DNA from: Gordonia sp. SID5947
GTDB taxonomy: Bacteria > Actinomycetota > Actinomycetes > Mycobacteriales > Mycobacteriaceae
NCBI RefSeq assembly: GCF_009862785.1
Contig: NZ_WWHU01000001.1
Span: 496,001-560,000 of the forward strand
Length of the DNA stretch: 64,000 bases
Reading direction: 5' to 3'
Of this stretch, positions 51,501 to 59,977 are shown in pieces (the stretch's first letter is position 1; each line of letters begins with the position of its first letter). Position numbers and translations under genes: made by a program. The notes below the pieces were generated by a model. It worked only from the letters and a program-made list of their open reading frames with translations. It searched no databases and was not told where the DNA came from.

Positions 51501-53120
51501 CTACAAGGTGTATCCATGGATCGCCAAGACGCGGCATTCCACTCCCGGCGTCGCACTGATCTCGCCCCCGCCGCACCACGACATCTACTCGATCGAGGAT
51601 CTCGCACAGCTGATCCACGACCTGAAGAACGCCAATTCCGACGCGCGCGTCCACGTGAAGCTCGTCAGTGCGGTCGGCGTGGGGACCGTTGCGACCGGTG
51701 TGTCCAAGGCACATGCCGACGTGGTGCTGATCTCCGGTCACGATGGTGGTACCGGTGCGTCGCCGCTGACCTCCCTCAAGCACGCAGGCACGCCGTGGGA
51801 GATCGGGCTCGCCGATGCGCAACAGACGTTGATGCTCAACGGGTTACGCGATCGCATCACCGTTCAGTGCGACGGCGCACTGCGCACCGGCCGCGATGTG
51901 ATCATGGCAGCCCTGCTCGGTGCCGAAGAGTACGGCTTCTCGACGGCACCGCTCATCGTCAGCGGCTGCATCATGATGCGGGTCTGCCACCTCGACACAT
52001 GCCCGGTCGGCGTGGCGACGCAGAATCCGCAACTACGTGCCCGGTTCACCGGTCAGGCCGAGCACATCGTCAACTTCTTCCGGTTCATCGCCGAGGATGT
52101 GCGAAAGCATCTGGCACAACTGGGCTATCGCACGCTCGACGAGGCGATCGGACAGTCTCAGCGGTTGCACACCGCAGACGCGGTGGCGCACTGGAAGAGC
52201 AAGGGCCTCGACCTCACCCCGATCTTCCGCACACACGACGACAAAGGACCGACCCGCCGGATACGCGGCCAGGACCATGGACTCGATCGTGCACTCGATC
52301 AGACCTTCATCCAACTCGCCGAAGGTGCGCTCGAGGATGCCCATCCGGTGACGCTGGAACTGCCGGTGCGCAACGTGAACCGGACGGTCGGCACGTTGTT
52401 GGGATCGGAGGTCACGCGACGTTACGGGGCCGAAGGACTGGCCGAGGACACGATCGTGGTGAAGCTGACGGGCTCGGCCGGACAATCCCTCGGTGCATTC
52501 CTGCCACCTGGCGTGACGATCCGTCTGTCGGGCGACACCAACGACTATGTCGGTAAGGGGCTGTGTGGCGGCAAGATCGTCGTGGCACCCGATCCCGGCT
52601 CCCGGTTCGTCGCCGAGGACCAGGTCATCGCCGGCAACACCATCCTGTACGGCGCGACGTCGGGGGAGGTGTTCCTGCGTGGCAAGGTCGGCGAACGCTT
52701 CTCGGTCCGCAATTCGGGCGCCACGGCGGTGGTCGAAGGCGTCGGCGACCACGCGTGCGAGTACATGACCGGGGGCGGGCGGTGATCCTCGGATCCACCG
52801 GACGCAACCTGGCCGCCGGTATGTCCGGGGGTATCGCGTTTGTGTACGACCTCGATGTCGCCAAGGTGAACATGGCGATGGTGGAGCTCTTGCGACCGGA
52901 TCCCGACGACCTGTGCTTCCTGCGCGAGACGATCATCAAGCACACCGAACTCACCGGTTCGGCGATCGGCGCATCGATGCTGGCCGACTGGCCGCGGCGA
53001 TGCCTGGGCTTCACCAAGGTCATGCCCACTGACTACAAGCGAGTGCTCGATGCCGCCCGGATGGCAGAGGCCGAGGGACGCGACATCGATTCGGCGATCA
53101 TGGAGGCGGCACGTGGCTGA
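48550..53120 (+). CDS. gltB: glutamate synthase large subunit (frameshifted near the C-terminus)
   Basis: Makes glutamate from glutamine and 2-oxoglutarate. Corrected length 1523 residues. Class II glutaminase domain: Cys22 in [13 protein letters not shown] becomes the N-terminal nucleophile after propeptide removal; [18 protein letters not shown] follows. The FMN/2-oxoglutarate barrel holds [29 protein letters not shown], and [15 protein letters not shown] for the 3Fe-4S cluster. The C-terminal GXGXG domain breaks at the G5 run 52771-52775, where one G restores [23 protein letters not shown] 48550 has GGAGG upstream. Overlaps gltD by 8 bases. Confidence 0.95.
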
Positions 53121-54617
53121 TCCGAGAGGGTTCCTGGAGATCCCCAAGAAGGAATCGAAGTATCGTCCGGTCGCCGAGCGCGTGCAGGACTGGGACGACG
53201 TCTACGAGCACCGTGACAACCCGTTGCGTGAGTTGTCCGAAGTGTCCGAACAGGCGCGGCGGTGTATGGACTGTGGAATTCCGTTCTGCCACTCCGGCAC
53301 CGCAGGTTGTCCCCTGGGCAATCTGATCCCGGAGTGGAACGATCTGGTGCGGCGTGGCCGGTGGGATGCAGCGAGCAGCCGACTGCATGCCACCAACAAC
53401 TTTCCCGAGTTCACCGGGATGGTGTGTCCGGCGCCCTGCGAGGCGGCCTGCGTCTTGTCGATCTCGGAAGCGACCAGCGGGGCAGTGTCACCATCAAACG
53501 GGTGGAGAAGACCATCGCCTACGAGTCGTGGGCGGAGGGGATCATCGGGCCCGAACCGCCGGCGGCCCGCTCGGGCAAGTCGGTGGGAGTGGTGGGCTCG
53601 GGGCCCGCAGGACTTGCTGCCGCGCAACAACTCACGCGAGCCGGTCACGAGGTGACCGTGTACGAGCGCGACGACCGGCTCGGTGGATTGTTGCGATACG
53701 GCATCCCCGAGTACAAGCTCCAGAAGTCCGACATCGATCGGCGGATCGCCCAGATGCGGGCCGAGGGAACCGAATTCGTCACCAGTTGTGACGTCGGTAC
53801 CGACATGTCGGTCGAGCAGTTGCGCTCGCGGCACGACGCGGTCGTGCTGGCGATCGGGGCCATGGAGGCCCGTGACAACCCGGTGCCCGGTCGTGAACTG
53901 GGCGGCGTACATCTCGCGATGGAGCATCTCGTGCCCGCCAATCGCGAATGCGAGGGCGACGGTCCGTCGCCGGTTTCCGCGCAGGGCAAGCACGTCGTCA
54001 TCATCGGCGGTGGCGACACCGGTGCCGACTGCCTCGGCACTGCGCATCGTCAGGGGGCGGCATCGGTGGTGCAGCTCGACTACAACCCCGCACTTCCCAG
54101 CGACCGCGACGAGGGCCGATCGCCGTGGCCCACATGGCCGTTGGTCATGCGGACATCATCGGCGCACGCCGAGGGCGGCGAGCGCAAGTATGAGGTGGCC
54201 GTCCAGCGGTTCCTCGGCGACGACGACGGCAACGTGACGACCCTGGTGCTCGCCGAGGTGCAGGTGGTGCGTGAGCCGGACGGCCGACGAGTGGTCACAC
54301 CAGTCGGGGACGAGTTCGAGATACCGTGCGAGATGGCTCTGTTCGCAATCGGGTTCGCCGGTGTCGCGCGTGGCGCGCTGCTGACCGACCTCCAACTCGA
54401 ACCCAATGGACGTGGCGCGCTGTCGTGCGGCAGTGACTGGCAGACCGACGCGCCGGGGGTCTTCGTCTGCGGAGACGCCCATCGCGGTGCCTCGCTCGTA
54501 GTGTGGGCCATCGCGGAGGGGCGATCGGCCGCGCGCGCGGTCGACGAGCTCCTGATGGGCGAGTCCGACCTGCCGTCGCCGGTGCGGCCCGCGACTCTGC
54601 CGCTGTCGGTGCGGTGA
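53113..54617 (+). CDS. gltD: glutamate synthase small subunit (frameshifted)
   Basis: FAD/NADPH subunit passing electrons to GltB. Corrected length 501 residues. 4Fe-4S cysteines: [20 protein letters not shown] and [10 protein letters not shown]. The frame breaks at the G4 run 53479-53482; one G restores [21 protein letters not shown]. Then come the FAD loop [14 protein letters not shown], the NADPH loop [11 protein letters not shown] and the FAD end [25 protein letters not shown] 53113 lies inside the end of gltB. Confidence 0.94.
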
Positions 54618-54623
54618 CGGCGA

Positions 54624-54729
54624 CACCTGCGGGCGCTCGCAACGCGCGCGGGAAGCGTTGGTTTCATTGTGTTCGCGGTCACCTCGGACACCGCGCTGAC
54701 CTGCACGAACTGCATGTGGCCCGCAGGTG
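54624..54729. repeat. 11-bp long-range inverted repeat in the gltD-pyk gap
   Basis: CACCTGCGGGC (54624-54634) and GCCCGCAGGTG (54719-54729) are perfect complements with 84 bases between them. An inner GCGGT/ACCGC pair (about 54676 and 54691) could fold too. The region leads into pyk and could be a structured leader or a bound operator pair. Confidence 0.45.
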
Positions 54730-54782
54730 ACCAATCCGCGCCGGGATAGAGATGGCGATACAACGGGACTAAGGTGAACACA

Positions 54783-56216
54783 GTGACACGGCGAACAAAG
54801 ATTGTCTGCACCCTCGGCCCGGCGACCAGCAGCGACGAGAAGCTCAAAGAGCTCGTCGAGGCCGGTATGGACGTGGCCCGGATGAACATGAGCCACGGCA
54901 CCCATGATGTGCACCGCGAGGTGTACGCCAGGGTGCGTAAGGCAGGCGATGCCACCGAGAAGGCGGTGGGCATTCTCGCGGACCTGCAGGGTCCGAAGAT
55001 CCGTCTGGGCAAATTCGAGGACACCGGCGCGCCGAACGGCGAAGTGATGTGGGCGACCGGCGAAGAGGTCCGCGTCACTGTGGACGACATCGTCGGGACG
55101 CACGACCGGGTGTCGACCACCTACAAGAATCTGGCATCGGACGCCAAGCCCGGTGATCGACTCCTGGTCGACGACGGCAAGGTCGGCCTGGTGGCGACCG
55201 CGGTCGAGGGCAACGACGTGGTGTGCACCGTGACCGAGGGCGGCCCGGTCAGCAACAACAAGGGGTTGTCGCTGCCCGGCGTGAACGTGTCGGTGCCGGC
55301 GATGTCGGAGAAGGACATCGCCGATCTGGAGTTCGCTCTCGAACTGGGTGTCGACATGATCGCCCTGTCGTTTGTCCGAAGCCCCGCAGACATCGAGCTG
55401 GTCCACGAGGTGATGGATCGCGTGGGGCGCCGGGTCCCGGTGATCGCCAAGCTGGAAAAGCCCGAGGCCATCGAAAATCTCGAGGCCATCGTGCTCGCAT
55501 TCGACGCCATCATGGTCGCTCGCGGCGACCTCGGTGTCGAGCTGCCGCTCGAAGAGGTGCCGCTGGTCCAGAAGCGTGCGATCCAGATGGCCCGCGAGAA
55601 CGCCAAGCCGGTCATCGTGGCGACCCAGATGCTGGACTCGATGATGGAGAACTCACGCCCCACCCGCGCGGAGGCCTCCGACGTCGCCAACGCGGTGCTC
55701 GACGGTGCGGATGCGGTGATGCTCTCCGGCGAGACCTCGGTGGGCAAGTGGCCGATCGACTCGGTGCTGACGATGGACAAGATCGCCCGAGCGGTTGAAT
55801 CCGGCTCCCGCGAGGTCCCGCCGCTGTCGCATGTGCCGCGTACCAAGCGCGGCATCATCTCCTACGCCGCCCGTGACATCGGTGAGCGTCTGGAGGTGAA
55901 GGCCCTCGTCGCATTCACCCAGTCCGGCGACACCGTCCGCAGGCTCGCTCGCTTGCATTCGCGTCTGCCGTTGCTGGCGTTCACACCGACCCAGGCGGTG
56001 CGTAGTCAACTCGCGCTGAGCTGGGGCACGGAGACATTCATCGTCGATCCCGTCGACACCACCGATCACATGATCGATCAGGTGGATCATCAACTCCTGC
56101 GCATCGGGCGCCTCAAGGAAGGCGACGTGGTGGTGATCGTCGCAGGTGCCCCGCCCGGAACGGTCGGCTCCACCAACATGATTCACGTCCACCGGATCGG
56201 CGAGCAGGACCACTGA
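54783..56216 (+). CDS. pyk: pyruvate kinase
   Basis: Transfers phosphate from phosphoenolpyruvate to ADP, the last step of glycolysis. It has 477 residues. Motifs: KIVCTLGPATSS, ARMNMSHGTH, ILADLQGPKIRLG, the catalytic Lys in VIAKLEKPEAIENL, MVARGDLGVELPLEEVP and MLDSMMENSRPTRAEASDVANAVLDG. GTG 54783 (start VTRRTKIV, as in mycobacteria) has AAGGTG 8 bases upstream. GTG 54774 would add three residues. Same place as pykA in M. tuberculosis. Confidence 0.95.
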   Translation: MTRRTKIVCTLGPATSSDEKLKELVEAGMDVARMNMSHGTHDVHREVYARVRKAGDATEKAVGILADLQGPKIRLGKFEDTGAPNGEVMWATGEEVRVTVDDIVGTHDRVSTTYKNLASDAKPGDRLLVDDGKVGLVATAVEGNDVVCTVTEGGPVSNNKGLSLPGVNVSVPAMSEKDIADLEFALELGVDMIALSFVRSPADIELVHEVMDRVGRRVPVIAKLEKPEAIENLEAIVLAFDAIMVARGDLGVELPLEEVPLVQKRAIQMARENAKPVIVATQMLDSMMENSRPTRAEASDVANAVLDGADAVMLSGETSVGKWPIDSVLTMDKIARAVESGSREVPPLSHVPRTKRGIISYAARDIGERLEVKALVAFTQSGDTVRRLARLHSRLPLLAFTPTQAVRSQLALSWGTETFIVDPVDTTDHMIDQVDHQLLRIGRLKEGDVVVIVAGAPPGTVGSTNMIHVHRIGEQDH

Positions 56217-56238
56217 GCTCGCCCGCCTGATCTGCCTC

Positions 56239-56250
56239 TGGTCGAGTAGA
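56239..56250 (+). repeat. partial copy of the TGGTCGAGTA intergenic element
   Basis: TGGTCGAGTAGA matches the left end of the full element 53 bases downstream. The remainder is not recognisable. Confidence 0.5.
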
Positions 56251-56291
56251 CGACCCTCCCCGCTGTCGTGCGAGCGACGAGTCGTTCGTGC

Positions 56292-56336
56292 TGGTCGAGT
56301 AGGCGACGAGCGGAGCGAGGAGTCGTATCGAGACCA
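56292..56336. repeat. intergenic palindromic element (TGGTCGAGTA...ATCGAGACCA)
   Basis: 45-bp element starting TGGTCGAGTAGGCGACGAGC and ending CGTATCGAGACCA. The ends pair (TGGTC/GACCA), and the middle pairs partly (CGAC/GTCG). Elements of this kind are scattered between genes in Gordonia and some other actinobacteria. It lies 76 bases after pyk and 30 before tesB and may act as a terminator. Confidence 0.65.
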
Positions 56337-56365
56337 CCCGGGCCGGGGGCATAGGGTGTCCTGTC

Positions 56366-57241
56366 ATGACCGAACAATCCGAGGACCTCGGCAAGCTGCT
56401 CGCCCTGCTCGACGTCGAGCAGCAGAACGACGACCTGTTCATCGGCCGCCACCCGGAGCAGAAGACGGCGCGCACGTTCGGTGGTCAGTTGCTGGCGCAG
56501 GGGGTGGTGTCTGCCGGGCGCACCATCACCCGAGGCAATCCGCCGATCCACGCGCTGCACGCCCATTTCATCCGGGGCGGCGATGTCAGCAAGCCGATGG
56601 AGTATCACGTGGCACGGTTCCGCGACGGCAAGTCCTTCGCGAACCGCCAGGTGACCGCCATGCAGGACGGCTCCGAGGTGTTCACGATGTTGGTCGCCTT
56701 CCAGGACAACAGTGCCGGTCTCGAACACGCGGTGGAGATCCCGCAGGTTCCCTACCCGGAGGAATTGCCGCCGCTCGGCGAGCATTTCAAGGGCTACGAG
56801 GATCGGATAGCAACCTTCGTCAACGCGTTGCACCCGATAGACATTCGGTTCGCGAACGATCCGACGTGGAAGATGCGCGACGCCGGCGCGACGCTCAAGG
56901 ACAACCGGGTGTGGATGAAGACCGACGGCGCGATGCCCGACGATCCGATCATGCACGTTGCAGCCATGTGTTACGCATCGGACACCACGGTCCTCGATTC
57001 GGTCATCACGACACATGGGCTCTCGTGGGGGATCGATCGACTTTTCGCCGCCACCGTCAACCATTCGATGTGGTTCCATCGCGACTTCCGTTTCGACGAG
57101 TGGATGCTGTATGCGACGCGGTCGCCGGTGGCGACGGGCAGCCGCGGCATGGGGTCGGGCCGGTTCTGGAAACGCGACGGCACCCTGGCGACCTCGGTGG
57201 TCCAAGAGGCGCTGATCAAGTACTTCCCGCCGAAGAACTGA
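56366..57241 (+). CDS. tesB: acyl-CoA thioesterase II
   Basis: Double hot-dog thioesterase hydrolysing acyl-CoA. It has 291 residues. Family motifs: ARTFGGQLLAQGVVSAGRT, HALHAHFIRGGD and RFRDGKSFANRQVTAMQDG in the first half; LDSVITTHGLSWG and NHSMWFHRDFRFDEWMLY in the second half, and GRFWKRDGTLATSVVQEALI at the end. ATG 56366. Its place after pyk matches tesB1 next to pykA in M. tuberculosis. Confidence 0.95.
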   Translation: MTEQSEDLGKLLALLDVEQQNDDLFIGRHPEQKTARTFGGQLLAQGVVSAGRTITRGNPPIHALHAHFIRGGDVSKPMEYHVARFRDGKSFANRQVTAMQDGSEVFTMLVAFQDNSAGLEHAVEIPQVPYPEELPPLGEHFKGYEDRIATFVNALHPIDIRFANDPTWKMRDAGATLKDNRVWMKTDGAMPDDPIMHVAAMCYASDTTVLDSVITTHGLSWGIDRLFAATVNHSMWFHRDFRFDEWMLYATRSPVATGSRGMGSGRFWKRDGTLATSVVQEALIKYFPPKN

Positions 57242-57265
57242 TCGAGCGGGTGGCAGACTGATCCC

Positions 57266-57808
57266 ATGACCTCCGGCCAGCCTCCTCGACATGACGTGGC
57301 GCCCCAGGCGCATGACCACCACCGTGCAGGCCATCCGGTCGACCCCTACACCGGATCCGCCAACGCTCCGCAGTTCTGGCTGCGTTCGGGACCGATGCTG
57401 CCGCAGCGCACCTGGCAGCGCAGCACGCGGTCGCCGATCATCGTCATCAGTTCGCTGGCGGCCATGGCGTTGGCCGCGGTCGCCGTCGCGGCGCTGCTGG
57501 TCGGCACGGTCAATCGGACGTCCTTCACCGCCCGCGGCGTGGTTGTGTGCCCGACAGCCGAGGCGCAGGCTCTGCAGATCGGTCCCGGAGCAACGGTGCA
57601 GATCTACGACGAGACCGGTGGCGAGTTGTCGACCACCACACTTGGTCAACGGCGCAGCGGAGACGGCGGTCGCTGCGAGATGCCCTTCCGCGCGCACGAT
57701 GTCGAGTCCGGACGAGACGGTTATGTGATTCGCATCGGCGATGTCCTCCAGGAAACCGTGTCCGAATCGGCGCTTTCGTCGGGTGTGGTGCTGCGCCCGG
57801 TTTCCTGA
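57266..57808 (+). CDS. single-pass membrane protein, unknown function
   Basis: 180 residues: a polar, His/Pro-rich N-terminus (about 55), one membrane helix (VISSLAAMALAAVAVAALLVG) and a 100-residue outer domain with two cysteines (VVVCPTAEA, GGRCEMPF) and a beta-rich look (VQIYDETGGEL, DGYVIRIGDVLQE). No family recognised. Starts ATG 57266, 24 bases after tesB. Confidence 0.75.
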   Translation: MTSGQPPRHDVAPQAHDHHRAGHPVDPYTGSANAPQFWLRSGPMLPQRTWQRSTRSPIIVISSLAAMALAAVAVAALLVGTVNRTSFTARGVVVCPTAEAQALQIGPGATVQIYDETGGELSTTTLGQRRSGDGGRCEMPFRAHDVESGRDGYVIRIGDVLQETVSESALSSGVVLRPVS

Positions 57809-57898
57809 CCACGTGCCTTAACGGGTGGTAAGCGAAGGCGCGGGTTAGACTGCGGCGATCTCTGTGAGCCCTGGCCGATTCCCGGGCAGGACCCACAC

Positions 57899-59836
57899 GT
57901 GACCTTGGTACGGATGGGGGAGAGGGTGACTGACAGCATCGACTGGGGCAACGAGGTATTGGGTTCGCTTCGGTGGATCGGGATCGTGTTCGCGATCGCT
58001 CTCGTCGGCGTGCTGGTGGTCGGCTATCTGCTTGCACGGTTCACCCACTGGGGGCGCCAGTATTGGCGCGCGGCCGGCGGATTCTTCACCGATCGCGATA
58101 CCCGTCTGCTCGGGTGGGGGCTGGTCGCGGTGCTGCTCTTGCTGGCCGTTGCCGGAGTACGTGTCACGGTGCTGTTCTCGTACCAGGGCAATGACATGTT
58201 CACGGCCCTCCAGACTGCTGCCGAGGGGCTCGCCCAAGGCAATCAGGATGCGCTCGACGCGGGAAAGTCGGCGTTCTGGAAAGCCATGTGGATCTTCGGC
58301 GTTCTGGCGGCCATCCACATCGTCCGCACGCTCATCGAGCTCTATCTGGGCAGCGCGTTCGAGATCAAGCTGCGCGAGTACATGACTGCTCGCAACACCA
58401 CGGATTGGCTCGGCGGAAAGGCTTTCTACCGGAACAGGTTTGTCGAGGCGGCGCGCCCCCAAGGACCGGATTCGGCGATCCAGCCCGGAGTGGACAACCC
58501 CGACCAGCGCATCGAGACAGACATCACGACCGTCGCCACGTCTAGTCGTCAGCTGGTGTTCGGCTATGGCGGATCGTCGACAAACGGTGTGATCCCGGCA
58601 ATCATCACGATCGTCTCGTTCACCAAGATCCTCTGGGACCTCTCCGGGCCGATGTCGGTGTTCGGCACCGAGGTGCCGAGGGCGATGGTCTGGTTCGTGT
58701 ACATGTTCGTCCTCATCACCACCGTCGTCGCATTCTGGATCGGCCGCCCGCTGATTCGGCTGTACTTCCTCCGCGAACGACTCACCGCGAATTTCCGGTA
58801 TGCCCTTGTCCGAGTACGCGACGGCGCCGAGAACGTCGCCCTCTACCACGGTGAGGGAGTCGAACGAGCCGGCCTGCTGGAACGTTTCGGGGCCGTGGTC
58901 GGCAACTTCTGGCAGATCGTGTTCCGAACCCTCAAGTTCAACGGCTGGAACTTCGTGGTCAACCAGCTCTCGGTCGTCTTCGCCTATGTCATCCAGGCGC
59001 CGCGGTTCTTCGCCGGGACGATCACGCTGGGCGACATGAATCAGACGGCGTCGGCGTTCGGCAATGTGCACGACTCCTTGTCATTCTTTCGTGAGGCCTA
59101 CGATTCGTTTGCCGATTTCCGAGCAGCGCTGATCCGCCTCAACGGGCTCGAGGATGCCAACGAGGAATCACGTGAGCTCTCGGCGATGACAACCATCGAC
59201 CGTGACCGCGCCGTCCGTCTCACCGATGTCGACATCACCACGCCGGACGGCGACGAGTTGATCCGCGACCTCACCCTCTCGCTGGATCCCGGCGATGCGC
59301 TCGTCGTGAAGGGCAGATCGGGTTCGGGCAAGACGACATTGCTACGCGGCCTGGCCGGACTGTGGCCGTTCGTCGACGGTGAGTTCGCTCGCCCGGCAGG
59401 CGACCGCACGTTGTTCCTGTCTCAGATTCCCTACATCCCGCTCGGAAATCTGCGGACCGCTGTTGCGTATCCGGCCCAACCGGACGACGTGGGCGACGAC
59501 GCGATCAGGTCCGCACTCGCGCGGGTGTTCTTGCCACATCTGGTGGATCGTCTCGACGAGGAGGAGGACTGGTCGAAGGTCCTGTCACCGGGGGAGCAAC
59601 AGCGGGTCGCTTTTGCGCGCATCCTGCTGACCCGGCCCGAGGTGGTGTTCATGGACGAGGCGACCTCTGCGGTCGACGAAGGTCTGGAGTTCTCGCTGTA
59701 CTCGCTGATCCGGGCCGAGTTGCCGGAGACGATCCTCGTGTCCGTCAGTCACCGCAGCACCACCGACCAGCACCACACTAATGTTCTCGAGTTGATCGGC
59801 GAAGGTGCGTGGGAGGTTCGTCCGGTCGGCACCTGA
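57899..59836 (+). CDS. SbmA/BacA-like ABC transporter with fused ATPase (Rv1819c type)
   Basis: 645 residues. The N-terminal part is an SbmA/BacA-type membrane domain (about six helices; IELYLGSAFEIKLREYMTARN, TTDWLGGKAFYRNRF). The C-terminal ATPase has Walker A GRSGSGKTT, Q-loop LSQIPYIPLG, signature LSPGEQQRVAFAR and Walker B VVFMDEATSAVD. M. tuberculosis Rv1819c of this type imports vitamin B12 and hydrophilic peptides. Start GTG 57899 has GGCAGG 8 bases upstream; ATG 57914 and GTG 57926 are alternatives. Monocistronic. Confidence 0.9.
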   Translation: MTLVRMGERVTDSIDWGNEVLGSLRWIGIVFAIALVGVLVVGYLLARFTHWGRQYWRAAGGFFTDRDTRLLGWGLVAVLLLLAVAGVRVTVLFSYQGNDMFTALQTAAEGLAQGNQDALDAGKSAFWKAMWIFGVLAAIHIVRTLIELYLGSAFEIKLREYMTARNTTDWLGGKAFYRNRFVEAARPQGPDSAIQPGVDNPDQRIETDITTVATSSRQLVFGYGGSSTNGVIPAIITIVSFTKILWDLSGPMSVFGTEVPRAMVWFVYMFVLITTVVAFWIGRPLIRLYFLRERLTANFRYALVRVRDGAENVALYHGEGVERAGLLERFGAVVGNFWQIVFRTLKFNGWNFVVNQLSVVFAYVIQAPRFFAGTITLGDMNQTASAFGNVHDSLSFFREAYDSFADFRAALIRLNGLEDANEESRELSAMTTIDRDRAVRLTDVDITTPDGDELIRDLTLSLDPGDALVVKGRSGSGKTTLLRGLAGLWPFVDGEFARPAGDRTLFLSQIPYIPLGNLRTAVAYPAQPDDVGDDAIRSALARVFLPHLVDRLDEEEDWSKVLSPGEQQRVAFARILLTRPEVVFMDEATSAVDEGLEFSLYSLIRAELPETILVSVSHRSTTDQHHTNVLELIGEGAWEVRPVGT

Positions 59837-59886
59837 CCGCGCCTCGGCCGCACGAATCATGCTCTGACGACTGAGTTTTACCATTT

Positions 59887-59936
59887 CATTACCAATCTGG
59901 CGGATTCTCGCCAGGCTCCTCCATCTCTCGGTAATG
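59887..59936. promoter_or_regulatory. nested inverted repeats upstream of the acyl-CoA ligase gene
   Basis: CATTACC (59887-59893) pairs with GGTAATG (59930-59936) and encloses CTGGCG-GATTCT-CGCCAG (59897-59914), a perfect 6+6+6 hairpin. The surroundings are AT-rich for this genome. Could be the operator and promoter of the next gene. Confidence 0.4.
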
Positions 59937-59940
59937 TGAG

Positions 59941-59958
59941 CCCGACCACATTGTCGGG
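59941..59958. promoter_or_regulatory. 6-bp inverted repeat before the acyl-CoA ligase start
   Basis: CCCGAC-CACATT-GTCGGG (6+6+6) lies 19 bases before the ATG at 59978 and could hide or frame the ribosome site GAGTGAGAGA. Confidence 0.4.
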
Positions 59959-59977
59959 CGGAGTGAGAGAATCGGTC

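Noticed and set aside
47431..51822. 1463-residue open frame on the minus strand
   Set aside because: It is antisense to lgt and gltB, is Arg/His/Cys-rich without any domain, and exists only because the GC-rich opposite strand and the 21-bp repeat lack stops.
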